Assembly (NCBI RefSeq): GCF_020217005.1
Contig: NZ_JAIWOI010000357.1
Coordinates: 1 to 19,116 of the forward strand
Length of the DNA stretch: 19,116 bases
Direction: 5' to 3'
Source: Rheinheimera sp.
GTDB lineage: Bacteria; Pseudomonadota; Gammaproteobacteria; Enterobacterales; Alteromonadaceae
In this document: positions 1 to 7,551 of the stretch, in pieces
Layout: each line of letters begins with the position of its first letter
Position numbering within the stretch: position 1 is the stretch's first letter
The notes under the pieces: generated by a model
What the model saw: only the letters and a program-made list of their open reading frames with translations
Told to the model about the DNA's origin: nothing
The model's database searches: none
Position numbers and translations under genes: made by a program

Positions 1-256
1 AGGACGGTTAATTCCGTTAAAAACCGTGGCCTTAGCTCCGGGGTACTTTAGTGCTACAATGCATATTGTTTTAGCTTTGGATTTAACCGCCTCCGTTTTA
101 CCAGGGGATGAACCCGAGCCGTTGGAACTGGTACCCTGGCAGTGGCAACAACAGTTTGAGTTGTTAGATCAAAGCGATTTTACCGAGGCCCGCAGTGTAG
201 CGGCCTTATTCTTAGCCCGAGATTATCTGGACAAGCATCAGGATGTTTTTAAGTAG
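1..256 (+). CDS. nudE: ADP compounds hydrolase NudE, 3' end (partial)
   Basis: This is the C-terminal part of a Nudix hydrolase that cleaves ADP-ribose, Ap3A and NADH-like compounds. The reading frame is open from base 2 and the gene starts before the window, so the Nudix box is not visible. The visible residues (LKTVALAPGYFSATMHIVLA, then GDEPEPLELV and FTEARSVAALFLARDYL) match the end of E. coli NudE in order and spacing, including the acidic GDEPEPL stretch and the EAR-ALF helix. The stop overlaps the start of cysQ by 14 bases, which suggests one transcript and translational coupling. The nudE-cysQ pairing is familiar from several gammaproteobacteria. Identification rests on family resemblance of about 84 residues; another Nudix subfamily is unlikely. 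Confidence 0.88.
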   Translation, partial: GRLIPLKTVALAPGYFSATMHIVLALDLTASVLPGDEPEPLELVPWQWQQQFELLDQSDFTEARSVAALFLARDYLDKHQDVFK

Positions 257-1070
257 GTTATTGGAACCTGTCAAAGACGCAGCCCGAGCAGCTGGTGATA
301 CCTTATGGTCTATTTACCAGAGCGGTGACTATGAAGCCAAACATAAAGCAGATGAAAGTCCAGTCACCAGTGCTGATTTGGCGGCCAATGCTCTGATTTT
401 GCATGCTTTAACTGAACTTGCGCCTGAAATTCCTATTGTCTCCGAAGAAATGCACTTGCTGCCGCTGCGTAAGCGCCAGGATTGGCCACGTTATTGGTTG
501 ATCGATCCAATGGATGGTACACAGGAGTTTATTGCCCGCAGCGGTGATTTTGCTGTCAGCATAGCGCTGGTGGAACATGGTTGGCCTGTACTGGGAGTGA
601 TTTATTGGCCTAAAGAACAGATTTGGTATTACGCCACACGCGGCAATGGCGCTTTTAAACAAAAACAGCATTTAATTAATCGTATTCAGGTCCATCAGCA
701 CCAAGCTGGTGACGTATTAAAAATTGCGGTCAGTCGCCGCCAGCCTATTGAACATATCCATCAACTTTTAACCACTCCAGCTAGTTCCGAGTTTATAGCA
801 CTGGGTAGCTGTTCACTAAAAAGCTGCTTAGTGGCTGAGGGAGGGGCAGATTGTTATCTGCGTCTAGGCCCGACAGGTGAATGGGATACAGCTGCTGTAC
901 ATGTGATAGTTGAAGAGGCTGGTGGTAAAATTCTCGACAGTCAGTTTGCACCTTTGAGTTATAACCAGCGAGAGACCTTATCAAACCCGGATTTTATGGT
1001 GATAGGCCGCTCAGAATTGCCCTGGACCGAACTGATTCGCGCTCATAGTGCCACCAGAACCTTAGGCTGA
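243..1070 (+). CDS. cysQ: 3'(2'),5'-bisphosphate nucleotidase CysQ
   Basis: CysQ removes the 3' phosphate from 3'-phosphoadenosine 5'-phosphate, the by-product of sulfate assimilation, and so keeps PAPS metabolism moving. The 275-residue protein has the full inositol-monophosphatase-fold metal site: SEE near residues 67-69, the WLIDPMDGTQEF motif at 85-96 (Asp88 and Asp91), and the C-terminal WDTAA motif with Asp215. A membrane-associated location is typical of the family, but no transmembrane segment is seen. The ATG at 243 lies inside the end of nudE, so it is probably translated from the same message. The stop is followed after only two bases by the stop of yheU on the other strand. Length and motifs are normal. 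Confidence 0.93.
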   Translation: MFLSRLLEPVKDAARAAGDTLWSIYQSGDYEAKHKADESPVTSADLAANALILHALTELAPEIPIVSEEMHLLPLRKRQDWPRYWLIDPMDGTQEFIARSGDFAVSIALVEHGWPVLGVIYWPKEQIWYYATRGNGAFKQKQHLINRIQVHQHQAGDVLKIAVSRRQPIEHIHQLLTTPASSEFIALGSCSLKSCLVAEGGADCYLRLGPTGEWDTAAVHVIVEEAGGKILDSQFAPLSYNQRETLSNPDFMVIGRSELPWTELIRAHSATRTLG

Positions 1071-1072
1071 GT

Positions 1073-1330
1073 TCAAATCGGGTCGCCGTCAATCTCGCCT
1101 TGTTTTACCAGTTGGCGCCACTGGTGTTTGGTAATAATATCTACGCTTTCATGTAATTCTGAATACAAAATCACCAGCTGCTCGGCTTGTAGCTGAGTTT
1201 TTACCTGCGTGACTTTATCGTTCAGGCTTACGTCCTGTTCGCCATATTCAGTACCTTCGCGTAACACAAAAGCTTCAATCAGCCCTTCCAGGGTATCGCT
1301 GGATAATGCTTGGTAAGGAATAAGTAACAT
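1073..1330 (-). CDS. yheU: YheU, UPF0270 family protein
   Basis: This 85-residue protein belongs to the small conserved UPF0270 family, whose function is not known. The N-terminal pattern (MLLIPYQALSSDTLEGLIEA, then FVLREGTEYGE) and the later SELHESVDI segment match E. coli YheU closely; the family has no established catalytic residues. The start codon overlaps the stop of yheT as TGATG, so the two genes are almost certainly co-transcribed and translationally coupled, as in E. coli. It converges on cysQ with a two-base gap. Confidence 0.9.
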   Translation of the reverse strand: MLLIPYQALSSDTLEGLIEAFVLREGTEYGEQDVSLNDKVTQVKTQLQAEQLVILYSELHESVDIITKHQWRQLVKQGEIDGDPI

Positions 1331-2343
1331 CAGTGTTGTCCTAAAAATTGTGCCAGATACTTGGGCAATTGTTGCTCAAGATAGTACTCAGCTTTAAGTG
1401 GTTTGTTGCCTGTGACAAAACCCACATGGCCACCATGGCTGGACAGCAATAACTGCACATTAGGTGGTATTTCATCTGCTTTGGGTAACACAGCTGGAGA
1501 TAAAAAGGGATCATCTTTGGCGTGTACTAATAACAAAGGTACTTTTACTTGTTTTAAAAAGGCTTTGCCACTGGATTTTTGGTAATAATCTTCGGCATTT
1601 TGAAAGCCATGCAGTGGTGCGGTCAGTAAGTCATCAAAGTCTCTGATGGTTTTTAATGCATTAATTTGTACTTTGCTTACCGGCAACGGGAAGTCTTTGT
1701 GTCTGTCCAGTTTACGCATCATGGTGGCTTTGAGTCGCCCCAGCAGGTACTGCTGATAGACTTTGCTGCCGCCCTGATTAATACGCTCTGCACTAGGGGC
1801 TAAAGCCAGTGGTGCTGATACAGCGATGGCGGCTTTGAGTACACATCGTGTTCCTTGCTCGCCACAGTACTTCACCAACACATTACCGCCCAGCGAGAAA
1901 CCAACAGCCGCCAGCTCACGGCCCGGATAACGCAGCTGTATTTGCGCTACTAAATAAGCCAGATCGGCCGTATCGCCAGAATGGTAAGCCCGGGGTAATC
2001 TATTGGCGACGCCATTACAGCCGCGAAAATGCATCAAAACCGCCAGAAAGCCCTGCTGCTTTAACGCATACAACATACCTGCTGCATAATGACTGTGAAT
2101 ATTGCCCTCCAGGCCATGCAGTACTATGACAACAGGTTTGTCAGCGACAAGCTCCGGGCTCTCTGTCCAGTTCAGCTGAATGTGGTCGCCATCCGGCAAA
2201 GCCAGCATTTCTGTTTCTGTATGCAAGGTCCGGCGAGGGGCCAGATACTTAGCTGCGATAGTCTGTAGATGACAATTACGCAACCACCAGGCAGGTTTAA
2301 AAGGCGGTGGTAGTTTTACAATTTCAGGGGCTTGCAAAATCAA
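1330..2343 (-). CDS. yheT: YheT, alpha/beta-hydrolase of the YheT/EMB8 family
   Basis: This is a 337-residue alpha/beta-hydrolase, probably an esterase of unknown natural substrate. The nucleophile elbow GFSLGG places Ser150; the likely triad partners are Asp278 in HAKDDPF and His306 in SSHGGHVGF. The NCHLQT motif near residues 23-28 and HFRGCNG near 105-111 are hallmarks of the YheT group. There is no signal peptide, so it is cytoplasmic or peripherally membrane-bound. No ATG fits the family N-terminus. The start must be TTG, either at 2343 or two codons later at 2337; the second has the better spacing (nine bases) from the upstream AGGA. The gene is divergent from the Tat-signal protein gene with about 50 bases between. 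Confidence 0.9.
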   Translation of the reverse strand: MILQAPEIVKLPPPFKPAWWLRNCHLQTIAAKYLAPRRTLHTETEMLALPDGDHIQLNWTESPELVADKPVVIVLHGLEGNIHSHYAAGMLYALKQQGFLAVLMHFRGCNGVANRLPRAYHSGDTADLAYLVAQIQLRYPGRELAAVGFSLGGNVLVKYCGEQGTRCVLKAAIAVSAPLALAPSAERINQGGSKVYQQYLLGRLKATMMRKLDRHKDFPLPVSKVQINALKTIRDFDDLLTAPLHGFQNAEDYYQKSSGKAFLKQVKVPLLLVHAKDDPFLSPAVLPKADEIPPNVQLLLSSHGGHVGFVTGNKPLKAEYYLEQQLPKYLAQFLGQH

Positions 2344-2394
2344 CAGTCCTATTTAACAATCAAGGTCACTTTATCTGGCCGGACCACAACAACA

Positions 2395-2892
2395 ATGAAT
2401 AGACGCCAGTTTATATTTCGCTCTCTGGCGCTGACCTTAGCGGCCAGCACGGGTTACACAGTATATCAGTATCAAAGTCTGCAAGGCAGTGACAATGCGG
2501 CTGTTCTGGTGTTGGATGCGTTATTGCCTGCTGTATTGATGGGGGCTTTACCTTCTGATGCGGCAGCGCAGCAACTGTCATTGCAGCAGAGCAGGGATGC
2601 AGTGCTGGAGTTTATGGCCTATTTACCCCAGAACCAGCAGCAACAGCTACAGCAGTTATTTCAGTTGCTGCAGCAAGATCTGGTCAGACTGGCGTTAACC
2701 GGGCAGTGGTTGCAGCTTGCCGATTTGCCCTTGTCACAACGACTGGACTTGTTACTGAGCTGGCGCGACAGCTATTTTGCTTTGTTGCGACAAGCCTTTA
2801 GTGGCTTACGTGAATTGATCTACGGTGCTTTTTATGGACAGCCGGAGCATTGGTTGCATCTCAACTACAGAGCACCGGAGTTTAATCCATGA
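2395..2892 (+). CDS. Tat-signal small subunit, gluconate 2-dehydrogenase subunit 3-like
   Basis: This 165-residue protein begins MNRRQFIFRS followed by a hydrophobic run to about residue 22, a twin-arginine-like export or anchor signal without an obvious AxA cleavage site. The rest is rich in Leu and Gln with helical character (for example AYLPQNQQQQLQQLFQLLQQ), and includes the W-RDSYFALLRQAFSGLREL segment typical of the gamma subunit of GMC-type periplasmic dehydrogenases. The gene overlaps the GMC gene by four bases (ATGA), so the two products are probably made together. In related enzymes the small subunit carries the Tat signal and takes the signal-less flavoprotein across the membrane; that role here is inferred. 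The start at 2395 is chosen for the Tat motif, although the ribosome-binding site is weak. An upstream TTG at 2332 in the same frame is considered less likely. Confidence 0.68.
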   Translation: MNRRQFIFRSLALTLAASTGYTVYQYQSLQGSDNAAVLVLDALLPAVLMGALPSDAAAQQLSLQQSRDAVLEFMAYLPQNQQQQLQQLFQLLQQDLVRLALTGQWLQLADLPLSQRLDLLLSWRDSYFALLRQAFSGLRELIYGAFYGQPEHWLHLNYRAPEFNP

Positions 2893-4463
2893 GAAATTTG
2901 ATTGCAGAAGGTGTAGCTGCTGGTTGGTCTTATCTGGATGCGTCCACTTTGACAGCTGACAAGCAGTTTGAAGCTGATGTGGTAATAGTAGGTTCTGGTG
3001 CTGGTGGTGCTATGGCTGCGGAGCAATTGAGCCTGGCAGGACTTAAAGTCATCCTGTTAGAAATGGGGGCTTTGTATGAAGGCAAAGACTTTAAACAGCA
3101 AGAGCGTTGGGCTTACCCCGCTTTGTATCAGGATGGTGCCGGCCGCAAAACTCTGGATCAGAGCATAGGTATACTGCAGGGCCGCACAGTAGGCGGCTCT
3201 ACCACTGTGAATTGGACCACGTCTATCCGTACACCAGAGAAAACTCTGGATTACTGGCGCACCGAGTTTGACGCAGACTTTACTTCAGAAAACTTAGCGC
3301 CTTATTTTCAACAAGCAGAGCAGAGGCTGAATATCCATCCCTGGCCTGTGCCACCCAATGCCAACAACAATAAATTGCGCCAAGGCTGTGAAGTTTTAGG
3401 TTGGCAATACACTGTGATTAAACGCAATGTAAATGGTTGTGCTAACCTCGGATACTGCGGCATGGGTTGCCCCATTAATGCTAAGCAGTCGATGTTGGTC
3501 AGTACCATTCCCTCTGCGATGCAGGCTGGCGCTATGTTGATTAGCCGTGTTTCAGCCCGTGAACTCAAATGGCAGAATGATCAGGTGCAATCCTTAGTTG
3601 CAGTGCCTGTTGATCAGTACTATCAGCCCACGTCCAAAATAAAACTTAGCTTTAAAGCCAGGCATTACATTGTGGCCGCTGGAGCCATAGGTTCACCTGC
3701 ATTGTTGCTGCGCTCCAAAGTGCCTGATCCCAGTGGTCGCTTGGGTAAGCATACCTTCCTGCACCCTAGTGTGATTTCCGGAGCTTTGTTTGAGGAAACC
3801 ATAGCTGGCCACAGCGGGGCACCTCAGTCGATTTATTCTGATCAATTTGTCTGGCCTGCGGCTGAACAGATAGGCTTTAAGCTGGAGGTACCACCGTTAC
3901 ATCCAGTGTTAATGGCAACTAAGCTGACTGGATTAGCGCAGTCCCATGCGGCCTTAATGCAGCAGTTTAATCAATTACAGGTGGTCATTGCTTTACTTAG
4001 GGATGGCTTTCATCCTGATAGTCAGGGCGGTACCGTGTTGTTATCTGATAGCGGCGAGCCAGTGGTGGATTACCCTATATCGGATTATCTGTGGCAAGGC
4101 GTACAAAACGCCTATCTTGCTATGGCTGAGTTGCAGTTTGCGGCTGGAGCCAAATCTGTATTGCCCATTCACCAGGATGCTCTGTTGTACTCAAGCTGGA
4201 GGCAAGCGCGCGAAGCCATCAGAGCTTTGCCCTTACAGAAATACCGGGCGACTTTGGCGTCTGCTCATGTGATGGGGGGCTGTAATCTGAGCGCAAAAGC
4301 TGCCCGTGGCGTTGTTAACCTGCAAGGCCGGCATCATCAGCTGGAAAACCTTTCGGTTTTTGATGGTTCTGTATTGCCATCCAGTTTAGGTGCCAATCCG
4401 CAACTGACTATTTATGCCTTAGCCTTGCGCAATACAGCAGCTTTAATAAACATACTGAAATAA
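2889..4463 (+). CDS. GMC family FAD-dependent oxidoreductase
   Basis: This is a 524-residue flavoprotein of the glucose-methanol-choline oxidoreductase family, expected to oxidise an alcohol or sugar; the substrate cannot be read from the sequence. The FAD-binding Rossmann motif VVIVGSGAGG is at 31-40, the GMC signature GRTVGGSTTVNW at 98-109, and the C-terminal active site includes HVMGGCNL (His460) and GANPQLT (Asn503). This His/Asn pair resembles cholesterol oxidase more than glucose oxidase. A short cysteine cluster, GCANLGYCGMGCP, sits at 183-195 (Cys184, Cys190, Cys194). There is no signal peptide, so any export would depend on the Tat-signal partner encoded just upstream. No cytochrome c subunit gene is adjacent. 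The pair interrupts the yheT-yheS order known in E. coli. Confidence 0.88.
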   Translation: MRNLIAEGVAAGWSYLDASTLTADKQFEADVVIVGSGAGGAMAAEQLSLAGLKVILLEMGALYEGKDFKQQERWAYPALYQDGAGRKTLDQSIGILQGRTVGGSTTVNWTTSIRTPEKTLDYWRTEFDADFTSENLAPYFQQAEQRLNIHPWPVPPNANNNKLRQGCEVLGWQYTVIKRNVNGCANLGYCGMGCPINAKQSMLVSTIPSAMQAGAMLISRVSARELKWQNDQVQSLVAVPVDQYYQPTSKIKLSFKARHYIVAAGAIGSPALLLRSKVPDPSGRLGKHTFLHPSVISGALFEETIAGHSGAPQSIYSDQFVWPAAEQIGFKLEVPPLHPVLMATKLTGLAQSHAALMQQFNQLQVVIALLRDGFHPDSQGGTVLLSDSGEPVVDYPISDYLWQGVQNAYLAMAELQFAAGAKSVLPIHQDALLYSSWRQAREAIRALPLQKYRATLASAHVMGGCNLSAKAARGVVNLQGRHHQLENLSVFDGSVLPSSLGANPQLTIYALALRNTAALINILK

Positions 4464-4509
4464 CAGATAAAAGCGCACTCAAAAGGACTGCGCTGTTATC
4501 CCTTTAGTC

Positions 4510-4638
4510 TCACTCTGCATGTGAGGTTTTGTATAGGAAGTAGCCTGCATAAAACAAACACAAGCCAATCACTAAAGCCAAGCCAGTAAAAGAGAAAAAG
4601 ATCACCGGATCTTTCAGAAACTCTTGCCATATATTCAT
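4510..4638 (-). CDS. 42-residue membrane protein, DUF3149-like
   Basis: This small gene encodes 42 residues beginning MNIWQEFLKDPVIFFSFTG and ending YKTSHAE. One transmembrane helix spans about residues 12-36 (VIFFSFTGLALVIGLCLFYA and on), with a short charged tail. The MxxW...DPV start followed by a single helix resembles the DUF3149 family of tiny inner-membrane proteins, function unknown. Support for a real gene: a GAGG ribosome-binding site eight bases before the ATG, a strongly hydrophobic and non-random composition, and an FNR-like site with a correctly placed -10 element upstream. The peptide also recalls small subunits of respiratory complexes such as CcoQ, which fits oxygen-responsive control, but that link is speculative. 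It converges on the GMC gene. Confidence 0.72.
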   Translation of the reverse strand: MNIWQEFLKDPVIFFSFTGLALVIGLCLFYAGYFLYKTSHAE

Positions 4639-4657
4639 GATCGTAACCTCGCTATTT

Positions 4658-4686
4658 GCTGATGCTTGCAGTGTAGAAGCATCAGC
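4658..4686. repeat. 10-bp perfect inverted repeat upstream of the small membrane protein gene
   Basis: GCTGATGCTT at 4658-4667 is exactly complementary to AAGCATCAGC at 4677-4686, with a nine-base loop. The predicted -10 of the small membrane protein promoter (4670-4675, TACACT on the minus strand) lies within the loop. There is no T-tract on either side, so it is not a standard intrinsic terminator for the gene that ends at 4721. It could be an operator or a hairpin near the 5' end of the transcript. Confidence 0.6.
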
Positions 4687-4697
4687 CCGAGCAAAGC

Positions 4698-4711
4698 CTG
4701 ATTTAGATCAA
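4698..4711 (-). promoter_or_regulatory. FNR-like site upstream of the small membrane protein gene
   Basis: Read on the minus strand the site is TTGATCTAAATCAG, nine of ten conserved positions of the FNR/Anr consensus TTGAT-N4-ATCAA. Its centre (4704.5) would lie at about -41.5 from a start near 4663, and a TACACT -10 element sits at 4670-4675, the geometry of a class II FNR-activated promoter. It lies in the gap just after the stop of the TIGR02444 gene and 60 bases before the 42-residue peptide, so activation of that peptide under low oxygen is the natural reading. Binding is inferred only. Confidence 0.6.
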
Positions 4712-4720
4712 AGTTGGATT

Positions 4721-5230
4721 TTAGTGGTTTTCCAACTGTTGGCTTTGTTGATACAGATCAAGAATTTCACCATCCAGCTGTTCAACCGGAGCGTTAATCA
4801 GTACTAAATAGTGATCTAGCAGTTGGCTATGGGGCAACACATCGTCACTATGACTGAACTGATTAAAATGCTGCACTAATAGTTGCTGCTCCAGTTTTTC
4901 TGCGGCAAGCTCAGTGCTCAGTAATTGCAGCCGTAATGGCTGTTGCATTTCGGATTCCAACCAAGGCGAAGGCAGAGTGCGGCGTAAAGTCCGGATAGAT
5001 TGAGTCACTTCAGTACTGAAGTGCTGCAGTAAATCTTCCAGCTGTTGCAACTGTTGTTCGCTTAAACTCTGCTGCTGTTTGTCCAGATACAATAAAAACA
5101 GCAGCAGGTTCACATTGACGCCAAAGTTGTCCTGCCATTGCAGGCACAGGTCTTTAACTCTCGGATATAAACTCAGGCTGTACTGCCAGAGTTGTTCAGA
5201 ATTAAGAATTTTTTTGCCAAAACTCTGCAC
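4721..5230 (-). CDS. TIGR02444/DUF2390 family protein
   Basis: This 169-residue protein of unknown function is helical and very rich in Leu and Gln. The segment from LWQYSLSLYPRVKDLCLQWQ to NLLLFLLYLD matches the start of the TIGR02444 (DUF2390) family common in gammaproteobacteria, where short dimeric-looking helical proteins often follow yheS. There is no signal peptide or clear transmembrane helix. The start is GTG at 5230, inside the end of yheS (29-base overlap), supported by GGGAG seven bases upstream; no downstream ATG preserves the conserved N-terminus. Overlap and orientation make it the second gene of a yheS operon. Family assignment is from pattern recall. Confidence 0.78.
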   Translation of the reverse strand: MQSFGKKILNSEQLWQYSLSLYPRVKDLCLQWQDNFGVNVNLLLFLLYLDKQQQSLSEQQLQQLEDLLQHFSTEVTQSIRTLRRTLPSPWLESEMQQPLRLQLLSTELAAEKLEQQLLVQHFNQFSHSDDVLPHSQLLDHYLVLINAPVEQLDGEILDLYQQSQQLENH

Positions 5231-7115
5231 TTTGTTGCTCCCATGCTTCCTGAGCTTCGAACCATTGTTCTTCTACCTCAGACAATTCCCTTAGTACTTT
5301 TTGCTGCTCAGCTAATGTTTTAGTCAGCTCAGCTTTTCGACTGGCGTCGTAGATCCCAGTATCTGCCAATATTGTCTCAATCTGTTGCTGGTGTTGATGC
5401 AGTTTTTCCTGTTGTTGCTCCAGCTTTTCTATTTTTTGTTTGAGTGGGCGCTGTAAAGTTCGTAACTCTGCTTCGAGACGTTTTTGATCTTTACGATTTT
5501 GTGCGCTGTTGGCTGTCATAGTGTCATCGGAAGCTGCAGCCGTATTGGAGGCACGTTGATCCTGTTGCAACCACTGATAATAATCGGATAAATCACCAGC
5601 AAAAGGTGCAACTTTGCCATGAGCCACCAGATAAAACTCATCGGTGGTACTGCTGAGCAAATGCCGATCGTGCGATACAACTACTATAGCGCCTTCAAAG
5701 CTTTGTAATGCCATCACTATTGCTTCACGCATATCCAGATCTAAGTGGTTGGTTGGCTCATCCAGCAGCAGCAGGTTAGGACGCTGATAGACCAATAAAG
5801 CTAAGACCAAACGGGCTTTTTCACCACCTGAGAATGGCGCGCATGGCGATAAGGCTTTATCACCATGAAAACCAAAACCACCTATGTAATCGCGTAGTTG
5901 TTGTTCAGTGGCATCAGGTGCCAGCCGCACTAAATGCTGTAATGGCGAATCTTGTGGCCTCAGTGTTTCCAACTGGTGCTGCGCAAAATAACCAATGCTG
6001 ACACCATTGGCATACCAGATTTCGCCAGCTTGTGGTGTTAAAGACCCGGACAGTAATTTGATCAGCGTCGATTTCCCTGCGCCGTTGCGGCCTAATAAAC
6101 CTATCCGGCTACCTGGTAGCAACTGAAAATTAATCTGCTGCAAAATAGCAGTATCACCGTAACCTGCTTTAACATTTTCCATCTTCAAAAGCGGGTTGGG
6201 TAAAGAGCGTGGATCTAAAAACTCAAACTGGAAAGGTGAGTCTGCATGGGCCGGTGCCAGTAAAGTCATACGCTCCAGCGCCTTGATCCTGCTTTGTGCT
6301 TGTTTGGCTTTAGTGGCCTGAGCACGGAAGCGGTCAATATACTTTTGTAGGTGTGCCACCTGACGTTGTTGCTTTTCAAACATGGACTGGTGTTGCGCCA
6401 AATGTTCTGCACGCTGGCGTTCAAACTGACTGTAGTTGCCTTTGTATAAAGTTAAGGTCTGATTGTCGATATGCGCCGTATTGTCTATCACGGCATCGAG
6501 AAAATCCCGATCGTGACTGATCAATAGCAAAGTACCGGTAAAAGACGACAGATATTTTTCCAGCCACAGAACCGCATCTAAGTCTAAGTGGTTCGTAGGT
6601 TCGTCCAGTAACAATAATTCAGCGGGCTGCATTAAGGCTTTGGCCAGATTTAAGCGCATGCGCCAGCCACCGGAAAATGATTTGACGCTTTGTTGTTGCG
6701 CTGCGCCGCTAAAGCCTAAACCATCCAGTAAAACGCCGGCTTTTGCCTCTGCCCTGTAGCCGTCTAAGGCGTCAATCTGGTGATGTACTGCGGCTAAATC
6801 TACACTGCCGTCTGTTATTTTTAACTGCTGTAATAAGGGAAAGAGTTTTTCGTCGCCTTGCAGTACATAATCCATGGCCGATATATCCAGCGCGGGAGTC
6901 TCTTGCGCTACAGTAGAAATAGTCCAGCTGGACGGAATGGAGACTGAACCGGCGTCAGGTTGTAGCTTTTGTTGCAGTAAAGCAAAAAGGCTGGATTTAC
7001 CGCAGCCGTTAGCGCCAATAATTCCGACCTTTTGGCCCGGAAATACGGTAAGATCGGCCTGTTGCAGTAAGCAGTTGATGCCGCGTCTAAGTTCGACGTT
7101 TTGCAGTTGGATCAT
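5202..7115 (-). CDS. yheS: ABC-F family ATPase YheS
   Basis: YheS is a soluble ABC-F protein with two ATPase cassettes and no membrane domain; family members bind the ribosome E site and adjust translation. At 637 residues it has the same length as E. coli YheS. Cassette 1 has Walker A GANGCGKSS at 34-42, signature SFSGGWRMRL at 147-155 and Walker B LLLLDEPTNHLDL at 167-179. The linker that contacts P-site tRNA covers about 235-305 and is Arg/Lys/Gln-rich. Cassette 2 has GRNGAGKST at 342-350, FSGGEKARL at 428-436 and the second LLLLDEPTNHLDL near 448-460. The C-terminal 100 residues form a Gln/Glu-rich coiled coil. The gene is divergent from yheV. Other ABC-F members (Uup, EttA, YbiT) fit the neighbourhood less well. 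Confidence 0.94.
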   Translation of the reverse strand: MIQLQNVELRRGINCLLQQADLTVFPGQKVGIIGANGCGKSSLFALLQQKLQPDAGSVSIPSSWTISTVAQETPALDISAMDYVLQGDEKLFPLLQQLKITDGSVDLAAVHHQIDALDGYRAEAKAGVLLDGLGFSGAAQQQSVKSFSGGWRMRLNLAKALMQPAELLLLDEPTNHLDLDAVLWLEKYLSSFTGTLLLISHDRDFLDAVIDNTAHIDNQTLTLYKGNYSQFERQRAEHLAQHQSMFEKQQRQVAHLQKYIDRFRAQATKAKQAQSRIKALERMTLLAPAHADSPFQFEFLDPRSLPNPLLKMENVKAGYGDTAILQQINFQLLPGSRIGLLGRNGAGKSTLIKLLSGSLTPQAGEIWYANGVSIGYFAQHQLETLRPQDSPLQHLVRLAPDATEQQLRDYIGGFGFHGDKALSPCAPFSGGEKARLVLALLVYQRPNLLLLDEPTNHLDLDMREAIVMALQSFEGAIVVVSHDRHLLSSTTDEFYLVAHGKVAPFAGDLSDYYQWLQQDQRASNTAAASDDTMTANSAQNRKDQKRLEAELRTLQRPLKQKIEKLEQQQEKLHQHQQQIETILADTGIYDASRKAELTKTLAEQQKVLRELSEVEEQWFEAQEAWEQQSAEFWQKNS

Positions 7116-7241
7116 GGTGTTTTAGCCCGGACGAAAATTGGTTGCTACTCTAATCGCAAAGTGGCGACAAACCAAGAGTGAAAGCGGTTTTTACCTAAAG
7201 TAATTAGGGTTGTACTGCGAAGACAAGAGCGATAGCTCATG

Positions 7242-7316
7242 ACCATCACTCAGATGGTGTTTGAGGGGAAATGCAACCAGCAATGTTACAGCCTCAAGTA
7301 GGCAGGGTATTGAGGC
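7242..7316. repeat. Two inverted repeats in the yheS-yheV divergent promoter region
   Basis: ACCATC (7242-7247) pairs with GATGGT (7253-7258) across five bases, and GCCTCAA (7291-7297) pairs with TTGAGGC (7310-7316) across twelve. The second ends 28 bases before the yheV start. No T-tract follows either one. They may be operators or 5' leader structures; no regulator family is recognised. The rest of the 229-base gap shows nothing clear. Confidence 0.4.
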
Positions 7317-7344
7317 GATAAAGGCCAATTGAAGAGAGTAAAAC

Positions 7345-7551
7345 ATGACAGAAAGAAAGAAAAAGCGTTTTATTGCCGGAGCAACCTGTCCGCAGTGCAA
7401 GGCTATGGATACTTTGATGTTGTTTATTGAAAACAATGTGGAAAAAGTAGAATGTGTGCAATGCGGCCATCATATGGCGCAACCTGAACAGCAAGTGGCG
7501 AAAGCATCCCGCGCAGCTGAACAGGTCATTGGCGTATTTAAACCGGATTAA
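7345..7551 (+). CDS. yheV: YheV family zinc-ribbon protein
   Basis: This 68-residue protein has a treble-clef or rubredoxin-like zinc knuckle: CPQC at residues 13-16 and CVQCGHH at 36-42, giving four cysteines in two CxxC pairs. The start TERKKKRFIAGATCPQCKAM is characteristic of the YheV (DUF2387) family found next to kefB/slyX in enterobacteria; its function is not established. The upstream GAAGAGAG gives a good ribosome-binding site. Its stop codon overlaps the stop of slyX on the opposite strand (shared TTAA), so the genes converge with no intergenic space. Position between yheS and slyX/fkpA matches the E. coli order, with the Kef antiporter genes absent. Confidence 0.9.
   Translation: MTERKKKRFIAGATCPQCKAMDTLMLFIENNVEKVECVQCGHHMAQPEQQVAKASRAAEQVIGVFKPD

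Noticed and set aside
4464..4509. AGCGCA/TGCGCT stem after the GMC gene as a terminator
   Set aside because: The stem is only six pairs with an eleven-base loop and no proper T-tract, so it is too weak to annotate.
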